64,000 bases of DNA, from the NCBI GenBank assembly GCA_033439795.1, contig JAUTDP010000009.1, forward strand, positions 1,488,001 to 1,552,000, read 5' to 3'. Below the pieces are notes generated by a model. It was not told where the DNA came from, made no database searches, and saw only the letters and a program-made list of their open reading frames with translations. Shown here one piece after another: positions 55,225-64,000 of the stretch. How positions within the stretch are numbered: position 1 is the first letter of the stretch; the number at the start of each line of letters is the position of its first letter. The translations under genes were made by a program, and so were the position numbers. Source of the DNA: Sordaria brevicollis (Eukaryota > Ascomycota > Sordariomycetes > Sordariales > Sordariaceae).

Positions 55225-57657
55225 TCACTCAAACCCTTCGACAACCGGTCTGACGACGATAGCCTCGGCACCCGTGTCCCGACGAGGGGTCCGGACATCG
55301 TTCATCATGAACTGCACCAGGCCGTTTTCCTCCCACTTCGGCAGTTCCTCCTCCCTGAACTTCTTGCTCCACAACAAGTACGCGAAGACTTTCTCCGCGA
55401 GGCATGCCATCCAGGCGCGGAAATCGTGATTTATTTGTTCACGCCACAAGGTAGGCTGGAAGTCGGCGGTGTCCTTCATGGCTTGGACAGCGATCCGGTA
55501 CGGCTTGTAGAAGGAGGCGAGCTCGTCTTCGGAGATAAAGGAGGAGAACTCTGGAGCCGGCGTGTCGAGAAACATGGCATCGTCGACGGCGGACTGGTAG
55601 GCGTCGGCCCGGTCGGTGAAGTCGATCATAGCCTGGCGGACGGCGATTTCGATGTGGGCGTCGGCCACGAAGTTGAGGGCTCTGCATCCGGTCTCGAGGG
55701 AGGCGATGACGGCGAGAGTGTTGTTGAGGATGACAGCACCGTTGAGGGGACGGTCGGCCTTGGGGAGGAAACGGTCTGTCTTCATGATATCCTTGTCGTA
55801 GAGAAAGGCAAGGACGTTGGCCATCCGTGCTGGAGTCGTGTAGTCGAGCTCCAGTCTAGTGCACCTGCCATCGAGGATGACGTACCTGGCGATGTCATGG
55901 AAGCGAGTGTACTCACGGAGGAGGATCCTGCGATGGACGTAGAACGCCCGATCGCCACAAACAATCTGCATGTCCCAGGATTTGGGGTTCTTGAACAGGT
56001 CAATCTCTTTGTTGTCGTGCTTTCGAATCAGTTGAATAATCCGCTTCTGTTGTCGAACGGCTTTCGGCCACATTCCTTCAAAGCCGGGCTCGTCGCAGTG
56101 AATCGAGAAATCATCGGAGCCTAGAGCGCTGCTGGCATCTCTAGCAGTGCTCGGCCGCGGTCCGGAGATCAGTTGGAGTCCTGGGCGGGGGCACACACCC
56201 TGTGTTTTAGGGGGGATGACAAAACGAGGCATCGTGGACGAGAAGACTTTGGAAGGAAAACGAGTTTGGAGTTCGATGTGGTTATCCTGAATGTGTTTGG
56301 CAAAGAGCGGTGCTGCAAAGCTGGTTGAGAGTGGTGTTGCAAAGCTGGTTGAGAGCGGTGTTGCAAAGCTGGTTGAGAGCGGTGACTGGCAAAGCAGATT
56401 GGAAGCTGTGGGAGCATGAGATTGGTTGTGATTTGGATGAAGAGAGAAATCAAATCCAGAGAAAGTTGAGCTCCTTTGCCTGGCTTTTGAAGTAGCATCC
56501 GAGCCCCCCAGTTTCCAGGCGGAATCTTTGGTTCTCGGTGGGATGCTAGGGCTTTGGCTGTGTGGGATGACATCCGCATATTTTCTTGGTGTACTGGCAC
56601 CACCAGCTTCAGCTTTGCCTGCAATGTTGCTGCGTGAGGTATTCTCGCTGGGGAGACCCCGATGTTGGTGTGCCGTTGGTCCTCGCTCAGTCCTAGCAAC
56701 AGCTTTCTTCTCAGGGTGCTGAGGAATTGGTTGTTCCTTGATCGTCGAGTCTGGGATCGCTGTGTTGGCTCCCAAATTAGTGTTGTTTTTCTTTTTCTTT
56801 TTGGGACTCTTCTTCTGATTCTTTTTGGGACTCTTTTTGGGCCCCTTCTGAGCATCCTTCTGAGCATCCTTCTGGCCATCCTTCAGACCATCCTTCAGAC
56901 CATCCTTCTGACCATCCTTTTGAGCATCTTTGTGAACACCCTTCTGAGCACCCTTCTGAGCGCCCTTCTGAGTGGTCTTCTCAGCAGTCTCCTGGGGACC
57001 TTTGTCGAGACTCTTTTCCGGGGGTTTCTGAGGGCCCTCATCCGGACCTTTCTCCTTCTTTCTATCCTGATTCTTCTGCGGAGCCTTCTCCTCCTTTTTC
57101 TCCTGACTCTTCTGCGGGACGTTTTGCAAACCCTTCTTCTCGAGATCTTGAGCCACAGTGTCGTCCCCCTCTGCCCTTATCGGGTTCCCCTGTGGTGCAC
57201 GACTTTGCTGCTTAGCAATCACCGGCGCAGGTGTCCTTTTCCCAGTCACAGCTTGGGCATATGACACTGCGGCAAGCTTCGGTTTCGCCACGGCTTGTGA
57301 AAGCTGCGGGAACTCGCTTTCCCGGGGTGCAGGGGTCGGATTCGTAAGCCGAGCGGACTTTGCTTGTTCGATATGCCTGTGGTCAGGCACTGCTGGTGAG
57401 GGTTGCTTTACAATCGGTTTCCACGCGGGAGCCGTGGCTGTGAGCTTGAAGGGTACTTTGCTCTTCGAAACCGAAGCCGAAGCCGGAGGTGGGACTGGTC
57501 TCAGAGTCGTCGTCGGAGTCGTCGCCGTCGTTGGCTTCGGAGCCGGAGCCGGAGCCGGTTTTGGCTTGGCCTCAATCCGTACCCCTTGCTTCCCGCGCAG
57601 AGCGCTTGCATAAGAGAGCGGTTGAAACTTTGCTGGTTTGCTCTTGTTCTCCATCAT
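55225..57657 (-). CDS. BTB/POZ-like domain protein with Lys-rich repeats
   Basis: An 810-residue single-exon protein. It starts with two adjacent ATGs (57657 and 57654); the second has the better context. The N-terminus is Pro/Ala/Lys-rich with two SYA-A segments (PLSYASALRGK near 14, VSYAQAVTGK near 130). Residues about 170-290 are a Lys/Gln/Asp repeat (QKDGLKDG, QKGAQKG units), highly charged. About 430-455 is a tandem LSTSFATP repeat. From about residue 540 a folded region resembles fungal BTB proteins: SWDMQIVCGDRAFYVHRRILLREYTRF, then helices with VLAFLYDKD. BTB domains often mediate dimerisation or Cullin-3 binding; here the role is unknown. The C-terminus ends in VVRPVVEGFE. The Lys-rich repeats are coded by imperfect 12-bp units. 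Confidence 0.85.
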   Translation of the reverse strand: MMENKSKPAKFQPLSYASALRGKQGVRIEAKPKPAPAPAPKPTTATTPTTTLRPVPPPASASVSKSKVPFKLTATAPAWKPIVKQPSPAVPDHRHIEQAKSARLTNPTPAPRESEFPQLSQAVAKPKLAAVSYAQAVTGKRTPAPVIAKQQSRAPQGNPIRAEGDDTVAQDLEKKGLQNVPQKSQEKKEEKAPQKNQDRKKEKGPDEGPQKPPEKSLDKGPQETAEKTTQKGAQKGAQKGVHKDAQKDGQKDGLKDGLKDGQKDAQKDAQKGPKKSPKKNQKKSPKKKKKNNTNLGANTAIPDSTIKEQPIPQHPEKKAVARTERGPTAHQHRGLPSENTSRSNIAGKAEAGGASTPRKYADVIPHSQSPSIPPRTKDSAWKLGGSDATSKARQRSSTFSGFDFSLHPNHNQSHAPTASNLLCQSPLSTSFATPLSTSFATPLSTSFAAPLFAKHIQDNHIELQTRFPSKVFSSTMPRFVIPPKTQGVCPRPGLQLISGPRPSTARDASSALGSDDFSIHCDEPGFEGMWPKAVRQQKRIIQLIRKHDNKEIDLFKNPKSWDMQIVCGDRAFYVHRRILLREYTRFHDIARYVILDGRCTRLELDYTTPARMANVLAFLYDKDIMKTDRFLPKADRPLNGAVILNNTLAVIASLETGCRALNFVADAHIEIAVRQAMIDFTDRADAYQSAVDDAMFLDTPAPEFSSFISEDELASFYKPYRIAVQAMKDTADFQPTLWREQINHDFRAWMACLAEKVFAYLLWSKKFREEELPKWEENGLVQFMMNDVRTPRRDTGAEAIVVRPVVEGFE

Positions 57658-58879
57658 TGACGATGCCGACCTGCCGGTGATGGGGTTTGATTGAAGTTGC
57701 GCTCGACGTATCGATCGGGATGCTGCCCTGCGTGAAAAATTGCAAAAATGGTACGACGACGGCGGTGCTATAAGTAGGAAAAAAATTGCGGTGAAAGGAG
57801 TAGCCAGCTGGGGGTAGCAGCTTCGAGATCAAAAGTGAAGGCCAGGTGGGTGTAGTAGGTTCGATATCAAGGTGAAGGCCAGATGGGTGAATGGTCGATG
57901 GAGGGTAAGGGCGCCAACAGGAAAGTGATCAAAGACACGTGGTGATGTCCTAGAACCAACAGTCAACTTTAATTAGGAGCTTAAGAGTCCGAATGAAGAA
58001 ATGGTGATGTTTGATCGTTGAAGTATGTACTTACTGCTTTGAAAAAAGAAAGCAGAAAGCGACCGTGGGTGTCATCGCACAAATCCCGTCGTCGGTATCA
58101 AGTCTCGAGCGCGTGAGCAACAAACGCCGAACCTGACGTCAGTTGACAGCCAGTGACAGTGCACCGCTCTTCGCGTTTTCCAGTTCGAACTTGAGGATCA
58201 AAGTGAATGCCGGTAAACTGGGGAGATGGAACCGCAGTTGACATCAGGTTGTACGACAAGTTGGCCTCTCGCATTTTTGTTGCTAAAGTTGCTTTGCGTC
58301 GACGACCGACAATCAGGCCCACGATGAATAGGCTCGTCATTTCGACTTCTAAGAAATGAAAGTAGTGGGGGTGGAAGGAGACTTCTCGCAACGATCACAC
58401 CGGGTAGGCTAGGCCATCCTTTTCGTCTGATATTCAAGGGCAACAATTGACCTGTTTCGTCTGCCCCGTCCATACATCTATGGAGAAGAACAAGCACATC
58501 GTCGACCAATTCTCCCACGGCACAGACGTTTAAACGGATCATGACGGGCAGTTTGATCTCAACTCGAATACCAGATTAATCGAATACCGCATAAGGGGAA
58601 GCAGCGACGACGGGCGTAAAAGAGTCGCGAGTATCTTCAGCGTATGGTGCACCGGGAGATCACGTATCATGATGGCGGATGAAGAACATTGGCGAACTTG
58701 GTGGACGGATATCAGGACAATGGTACCTTCAACTCAATGTATTAGAACAAGCTGCAAGTGAAAATGTGATTGAGTATTTGGGGTCAAAAGCAACGCTATT
58801 TGTATCATGAGGTATGAGGACAAAAGAAAACTAGTACGCAACATAGAAGCCCTTCCTAACCAGCAACATCGATAATGTA
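57658..58879. other. Intergenic region between BTB-like and PXR1 genes
   Basis: 1.2 kb: promoter of the BTB-like gene, then the 3' flank of PXR1 (same strand). A 45-bp near-repeat (AGGCCAGxTGGGTG-type) occurs near 57838-57890, which is imperfect. No gene supported. Confidence 0.55.
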
Positions 58880-60178
58880 CTATGTCTTGATCATGAAAAT
58901 CTGCAAACACCAACAGGTTAGCCATAATACCCAAATGGGGACATTTGAGGAGAGGTAAAGCACTGACCTGGTTGAGAGCCGCGCTGTCGGTGAAAGCGGC
59001 CTTTTTCTGTGCAATAAACCTCTGCCTGGCCAAGAAGCGGGTTGAAGAAGTAACCGTAGGAGTAGAAGTGCCGCTGCTCGTCGCGGTTTCGGACCCGTCT
59101 TTGCTCTTCTTCTTCTTTTTCTTGTCTTTCGATTTGCTGTCTTCGCTTTCTGAGGAAGAGTCTGATGACTCCTTCTCCTTGCGCTTCTTCTCCTTCTTGT
59201 CCTTCTTGTCCTTCTTGTCCTTCTTGTCCTTCTTGTCCTTCTTGTCCTTCTTGTCCTTCTTGTCCTTCTTCTTGTCCTTCTTTGACTTTTTCGTCTCCGT
59301 CGCAGATGATTCTACATCATCGGAGGACTTGTCTTCGTCGTCAGATTCGCCCGAGCTCTTCTTGCTCTTTTTCTTGTCCTTTTTATCCTTCTTCTCTTTC
59401 TTGTCCTTCTTTTCCTTTTTGTCCTTCTTCTCCTTCTTCTTCAATCTAAAGGATTCGCTGTCTGTTTCAGCCTCAGTGTCCGTCTTGCGCTTCTTCGATT
59501 TCTTGTCCTTCTTTCCCTCCTTCTCCTCTTCGTCGTCGTCGCTGTCCGCAGCTGCCTTCCTCTTCTTGGACTTGCGTTCTGAGGGCTCCTCGGCACTGCT
59601 GGTATCTGCAGAGGCGGTTGCTGTCTCCACTTGTTGGTCCACAGCATCGCTTTGTGGTACGCCGTCCTCTTCCGTCACCTTTTCCTTGACCACGTCACCA
59701 ACCAACCAGCCGCCCCTAACAAAGCGGATCGTGCCAATCCTCTGTTCCAGATAGTGGTTGCGGAGATGGTTTTCGCGCTTCTGCTTTTCGGCTTCCAAGA
59801 CATCCTCACTCTTTCCGTTCAGTCGCCCAAGGAGATGTTGGAAATCGAAAAGGCCAGTGCACTCGTCGCCATTGTTTCGTTTCGCGCCAAGACCGAGCGT
59901 GTCGTCCTTAAGAGTAACCTTGATGTGGGACGAGCTGGCTTCGGTGTGATGCACGGCATGGGCAGCATCTTTGGCGCCCAGGAAGTCGCCAGGTTGCCAA
60001 CCTTGGGCACGGAGAATCTTCTGGCCGAAGGTGGTTTCGTTACGGGACCATTTCGTGTTGTTGGGGTCGGTTCCCAATTTCCGCTTGCTATTGAAAAGTT
60101 TCGCGATTAGCACGTTTGTAAACAAAGGAGACACAACCACCCAGTATGCGCTCACTTCTTGGCGGCGGCGAGACCCAT
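58880..60178 (-). CDS. pxr1: PXR1 / PINX1-like G-patch protein (ribosome biogenesis, telomerase inhibitor family)
   Basis: Nucleolar G-patch protein that activates the helicase Prp43 for rRNA processing; the family also includes the telomerase inhibitor PinX1. Three exons: 60178-60156 (23 nt), 60087-58968 and 58900-58880 (21 nt), 387 residues in total. Introns have GTGAGC and GTCAGT donors and TAG and CAG acceptors with CTAAT and CTAAC branch sites. The start MGLAAAKNKRKLG and the end LNQIFMIKT match the family. The G-patch is residues about 25-75 (GQKILRAQGWQPGDFLG ... LGLGAKRNNGDECTG). The middle and C-terminal parts are Lys/Asp/Glu-rich (KKDKKDKK units), typical of fungal PXR1. First and last coding exons are tiny, so automatic callers may miss them. 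Confidence 0.95.
59193..59282 (-). repeat. 9-bp tandem repeat coding Lys-Lys-Asp in PXR1
   Basis: A run of CTTGTCCTT-type units on the plus strand gives KKD repeats on the minus strand. The array is nearly perfect and likely varies in copy number. Confidence 0.85.
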
Positions 60179-60615
60179 GATTGCTTGACGTCGTTGACGA
60201 GATTCTCAGCGGCGCGTGCTGAGTCGTCAAGGCAATGGGCTGCAGTGGTGATGTATAACTGAACTTTTGGATTTCGGGGCGTCTTGTCCGTGCTGCTTGC
60301 ATTCAAAATTTTGGCGGGGGCCTGCGATCCCATTAAAGATCTGCCATCTTTCACCGCCCGGAAATTCCACACAGTTCAGGGACTGTGGTTCATCGCTACA
60401 GGGGAGGTGCCTGTCACTTGCTCCTTCCGGATGTAATTGTGGAGAATCACACTTGCCTGCCGACTTTCGAGGACATCAATCATGGTGAAATCTGGACGAA
60501 CTCCCGTCCCGTTCATCTGACACTTCTTTCTTGATCACTTCAACCTGATATCGGATCAAATACAAGGTCTATACTGAACAAAGGCACAGAAAAAACGACA
60601 TTGTATCAAACCAAG
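60179..60615. other. Divergent promoter region between PXR1 and coiled-coil gene
   Basis: 437 bp with two divergent start codons at its ends, so it serves as a shared promoter region. No open frame or repeat of note. Co-regulation of the two genes is possible but unproven. Confidence 0.6.
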
Positions 60616-61472
60616 ATGGCACCCGCCAAACCCAAGCCCAAAAAGTTGACCGGCACTCTCCTGGACGATTCCGGGTCTGACGATGACTACCAAGCCTACA
60701 ATCTGCGACTGCAGGAAGCCAGCGCTGCTAGAGCACGTCTCAAAAAGGTATGACTACCGCAAACGAAGAAAGATAATTTCGGTATGAGCACTATCCCAAT
60801 TCTTGAGTTGTCTTTTCAAAATCGACAGGCAAGAGAAGAGCGTGACAAGAAACGCAAAGCCCTGCTCCTAGCCTACCAGAGCGCCCTCTCGTCCGTTCAA
60901 GACCGCGTCGAGAAATCGGTCTCCAAGTACCATGACCTCCAGTAAGTCCTACCATACTGGCGATAAACCTCCATACACTAAAGCTCGAAACCTGTTCTCC
61001 TCACCACCCTTCCCCATCCACTTTTGTTGTTTTTCTAATTCATCGATTTCTTCGTGATTCCTTTCTTTGCAGCTCAGTCATGCACACCACCCGTCTCCTC
61101 CGACTCAAAAAAGCCGTCGAGGTCCGCGACCAGAAGCTCACGGCTATCGCCAAGAAGCTGGCCACTTTGCAGCGCATCATGATTAATCATGGAGTTCATC
61201 TTTGCGCTTTGTACGAAGGTCGTAGCAAGGATTTGGCTGCCATGTTATCCCAGCCCGAGCCAGAGGCCAAGAAGAAAAAGGGGCCCGGTGAGGATGATGT
61301 TACTGTTGCCGAGGTTGACAAGTCGTTATTGGGCCACAAGAAGTTGTTGTCTGAAAGTGTGCATGGGTCTTCCAGTGCTGCAAAGAAAGCGTCGTCGAAC
61401 CCGGGTGGTACCGCTGCCGCCGTGAAGCTTGGTCTCAGAGAGGAGTGGGAGCTTGCGAACGGTTTGTGCTGA
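60616..61472 (+). CDS. Small coiled-coil protein, function unknown
   Basis: Three exons: 60616-60747, 60829-60941 and 61073-61472, coding 214 residues. Both introns are standard (GTATGA and GTAAGT donors, CAG acceptors). The start has A at -3 and G at +4 (AAGATGG). The protein is charged. An acidic patch LLDDSGSDDDYQ (about 15-26) is followed by a long basic coiled coil (about 30-125: LRLQEASAARARLKK, AREERDKKRKALL, RLKKAVEVRDQKLTAIAKKL). The tail is Lys/Ser-rich. No catalytic motif is visible. Its size and shape recall scaffold or kinetochore/meiotic coiled-coil subunits, but I recognise no named family. Confidence 0.85.
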
Positions 61473-62030
61473 TTTTTTCGATGAAGGTGATGCGTAATCT
61501 CTTGGTGCATGAACTTGGGGTGGTCGTATTTGAAGGGTACAGTACTTGGCCATATTTGTTGTCGGACGGTGATTTTGTAGGCTCCTCTACCTCTGAATGA
61601 ATCGGAAAGATGGACGTGGTGATGAGCTGTGCCAAGTTAGTGGAACAAAACATTCGTAAGCTGGGCACCTGCCTGACACAACGAAAGAGAAAAGAACTGT
61701 AGCAAGGAATCGATGTCCCGTCAACGCAGGTAGTGGTGAAGAAGCGAAGAACAACAGATAGTGAAGAGTTTCACCAAGAATGCGTATTCAAGCCAACCTA
61801 GTCTCTCTCTCCTTCCCATTCTATGCTGTATTTGTACAAAGTTGTATGCCGTTGTAAGGATTTCTTGCCCTGAGAACGCCGCCTCCGGTGCTGCCACAGC
61901 ACGATGTTGAGTGATTGTAGTAGTATTATACATGGGAATATTGTATTTTGGACTCCCGTCGTCATGTTGTCGGTTCATTACTGCTGCTGCCCGGTTGTTC
62001 GACTTGTTTGTTCGTTACGGTAGAGTCTGT
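61473..62030. other. Convergent intergenic region
   Basis: 558 bp between the ends of the coiled-coil gene and COX17. It contains only 3' flanks; nothing else seen. Confidence 0.6.
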
Positions 62031-62448
62031 CTAAACCTTGAAGCCAAAGCCAGCCATGCAAGAGCGGTACTGGTCTATCGTGGACTGGCAGTCCTTCTGG
62101 GGGTCATCAGACTTGGAGAAAAGCATGCAGTCGTCGCGCTTGGCCTTCTCTTCCTTGCACACGCAGCAAGGCTGTGTTGGTTGTCTTATTTAGTATTCGC
62201 TCGTAGAGTTTTCGTGAGTGGGGTTGATCGGGCTCGGAGGAGGAGGATGAGGCGCACCTTGGGCTTCGCGGGGGCAGCATCGGTAGAAGGGGTCGCAACT
62301 TGCGCCGGAGTGGCGGCAAGGGAAGCGGCGGAAGCTGTTGTAAACAAGCGCAAATGATGGTTAGTCACTGTGGAATCGGCAGAGCTCTTTTTTTTGCCGT
62401 AACAGTCAAGCAGAGAATGGAGCTATACTCACCAAGTTGGAAAGACAT
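62031..62448 (-). CDS. cox17: Cytochrome c oxidase copper chaperone COX17
   Basis: Small copper carrier in cytosol and mitochondrial intermembrane space; it passes copper to Sco1 and Cox11 for the Cu-A and Cu-B sites of complex IV. Three exons: 62448-62433 (16 nt), 62334-62258 and 62171-62031, coding 77 residues. Introns have GTGAGT and GTGCGC donors, GTTACAACAG-like and ACACAG acceptors. The frame is exact. The metal-binding KPCCVC and two C-x9-C pairs (C-KEEKAKRDD-C and C-QSTIDQYRS-C) are complete, which defines the family. The N-terminus is Ala/Thr/Pro-rich. The first exon codes only MSFQL and one base, so the gene is easily missed: the separate exons are each too short to stand out. Confidence 0.95.
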
Positions 62449-62826
62449 TATGAGAGCTATGCTGGACTGTGAATGTGAAGAGCAAAAAAAGAGAAATCAA
62501 GAAAGAGTGGTTGTTCAAGACTTCAACACCTTCCTTCATCGTAGTCGAATATTTCCACGAACGGTGCCAATTGATTTGTCAATGTTGCAATCCATCCAGT
62601 TCCACAACCGACTGTCCCCGGAGTGCCGATTTTAGCGCTGGATAGGGTACGTACCGATGCGCCAAGCCGGTTGGCGTCAGTAGATCCACAAGTCACCTGA
62701 CCACCCTAATCGTCACCACTGCTGGTTCAGTCGTTCTGTTCATTTAACTTCAAATCTTTGGACACCGGAGTGAAGCCAGGTCCTTTAAGCTACGGAAGGT
62801 AAGCTGAGCTGATACAACCTCAACAC
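62449..62826. other. Intergenic region between COX17 and TEL2
   Basis: 378 bp. It holds the COX17 promoter and the 3' flank of the TEL2 gene (same strand). Nothing else identified. Confidence 0.6.
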
Positions 62827-64000
62827 CTAAAGCCCAATCAAATCCCCCACCATCATCAACCTATACTTCTCCACCCCTTCCCTTAACCTCACCAGCACAC
62901 CCGCAGCCATCATCTTGGTCCGCTGCTCCTCCCCACCCTCGTCACCACCTCTCAGTCCTTCAAACACACTCGCCACCCACCCTTCTGTCTCCACGACTTC
63001 CTTCCCCAACTCCTGACAGATGTCCCTCATCCGATATTCATTCAAATCCAGGAGCGTCAACAGTCCAAACAAAACCGCCTGCGTGACGCCAACATCCCCC
63101 ACAGCTTGCGCCCGAACGCTCGTGCTTAGCAAGAGCCGCCACAGCTCTGCCGTCATCTGCGGGAGCGCAAGGGTGCTCGGTCCTGCGGCATGAAGCAGAA
63201 GAGCGAGAGTCTTGAGGTAAAGTGCCAGCAGGTAAGGCTGGAACATGATGCCGCGGATTCGAGAGACCGACGAGTGCAAAGCTGCCTGGAAGCGGGCTGT
63301 AAGAGGGTTGAAAAAGGATGTGGAGATGAGATGAGCTGTGGTGTTGGGTATGGCCCGAACACGTGGCTTGGTGCGAGACTTGATCTTGATCTTGGGGTTG
63401 CTGACGAGCTGTTCTTCTGCATCGTCGTTGTTGGTGGCATTATCGCCGGAAAGTCGGGACTTGAACGTAGATAGCTTCAAAACATCTGGTCCAGTGGCTG
63501 AGTCGGCGGCGGCGGCTGAAAGGGGTGCAAGGAAGCTCGAGGTGATGGATGTCGCTACGCTTTCTAGCGCGTTGCGAGGTAGAGGCTTTAGAGATGAGGA
63601 AGGACTATGGTATGCGTTCGAAGGTCCTTGGCTGATGAAGAGCATTTCCACTTTTTCCGGGAGGCTTTTGGATGGGAAAGAGGCCGCTTCAGCGTATTCA
63701 GATGCCTCGAATCCGGCAAGTTCACGGGCGCTTAAGCCCAAGGCAGCGAGGATGGAAGATCGTTGGCCTACCGAGTAGTCACCGTCAAAAAACGTCTTCG
63801 CAAACCACTGACCCATAATCTGGGGCTGGGCAACGACGATCGCGATCATTGCCTGCAGTCGCAAGTTGTCAAAGTTGTCCATTTCGAACTTATCCTGGAG
63901 ACCGACTAGCAAAGTGGCCAGCTCCTCTGCGTGGTCAGAAACCTCTGTGCCGTGGTTCGCTTTTCGTCGAATGAGCGTGGGGGCAGTGACCAGTGCAAGT
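62827..64000 (-). CDS. tel2: Telomere length regulation protein TEL2/TELO2, C-terminal part (5' end outside)
   Basis: TEL2 is the core of the TTT complex (Tel2-Tti1-Tti2), which with Hsp90 stabilises the PI3-kinase-like kinases TOR, ATM and ATR. The frame is open from the window edge to the stop at 62827, 390 codons without an intron. It contains the family block LVGLQDKFEMDNFDNLRLQAMIAIVV followed by MGQWFAKTFFDGDYSVGQRSSIL and GARELAG-like (LGLSARELAG), then a Ser-rich linker, a basic stretch and C-terminal helices (NPLTARFQAALH, MFQPYLLALYLKTLALLLHAAG). The N-terminal half lies beyond 64000. Confidence 0.9.
   Translation of the reverse strand, partial: LALVTAPTLIRRKANHGTEVSDHAEELATLLVGLQDKFEMDNFDNLRLQAMIAIVVAQPQIMGQWFAKTFFDGDYSVGQRSSILAALGLSARELAGFEASEYAEAASFPSKSLPEKVEMLFISQGPSNAYHSPSSSLKPLPRNALESVATSITSSFLAPLSAAAADSATGPDVLKLSTFKSRLSGDNATNNDDAEEQLVSNPKIKIKSRTKPRVRAIPNTTAHLISTSFFNPLTARFQAALHSSVSRIRGIMFQPYLLALYLKTLALLLHAAGPSTLALPQMTAELWRLLLSTSVRAQAVGDVGVTQAVLFGLLTLLDLNEYRMRDICQELGKEVVETEGWVASVFEGLRGGDEGGEEQRTKMMAAGVLVRLREGVEKYRLMMVGDLIGL

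Noticed and set aside
59000..59754. Long plus-strand frame opposite PXR1
   Set aside because: It is the mirror of the Lys/Asp repeat (Ser/Phe/Leu-rich), with no independent support.

Overview
The window is nuclear DNA of a filamentous ascomycete, most likely Neurospora or a very close Sordariales relative. Reasons: short introns with GTAAGT, GTATGT or GTACGT donors and CTRAY branch sites, wide spaces between genes, low-complexity Gln, Pro and Lys tracts inside proteins, and recognisable fungal gene families. I name the species from remembered protein families only. No ribosomal RNA, tRNA, CRISPR or prokaryotic feature was seen.

Layout. 1-2621 (minus): mitochondrial F1-ATPase alpha subunit, six exons, 3' end outside the window. 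4704-7545 (plus): type IV dipeptidyl aminopeptidase. 8273-9528 (plus): secreted GH131 beta-glucanase. 9781-10451 (minus): small secreted protein of unknown function. 12915-13445 (plus): PRA1/Yip3, followed at once by a long open frame with no ATG (13421-14593). 15114-16564 (minus): Arg/Glu-repeat protein. 18170-19377 (plus): thioredoxin-like PITH protein lacking its CxxC. 23012-24940 (plus): 2EXR-type protein with long Q, PQ and N tracts. 26728-28383 (plus): MFS transporter. 29255-30364 (plus): His/Pro/Lys-rich protein. 35419-40331 (plus): Bem3-like RhoGAP. 41156-44920 (plus): Zn2Cys6 regulator. 47637-48491 (minus): conserved Ser/Pro-rich fungal protein. 55225-57657 (minus): BTB-like protein. 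58880-60178 (minus): PXR1 G-patch protein. 60616-61472 (plus): small coiled-coil protein. 62031-62448 (minus): COX17. 62827-64000 (minus): C-terminal part of TEL2.

The genes are a normal chromosomal mixture (mitochondrial energy, secretion, cell polarity, ribosome and telomere factors) and form no cluster with one function. Gene-poor stretches at 19.4-23.0, 30.4-35.4, 44.9-47.6 and 48.5-55.2 kb hold mostly simple repeats.

Three structures stand out. (1) A 492-bp non-autonomous DNA transposon at 49946-50437 has terminal inverted repeats of about 103 bp and a perfect 9-bp target duplication, which is a Mutator-like pattern. Its two arms differ by CpA-to-TpA changes, as RIP would leave. (2) A 137-bp inverted copy of an atp-1 intron/exon junction lies upstream of the same gene. 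(3) A reading frame of about 390 codons without any methionine directly abuts the PRA1 stop codon.
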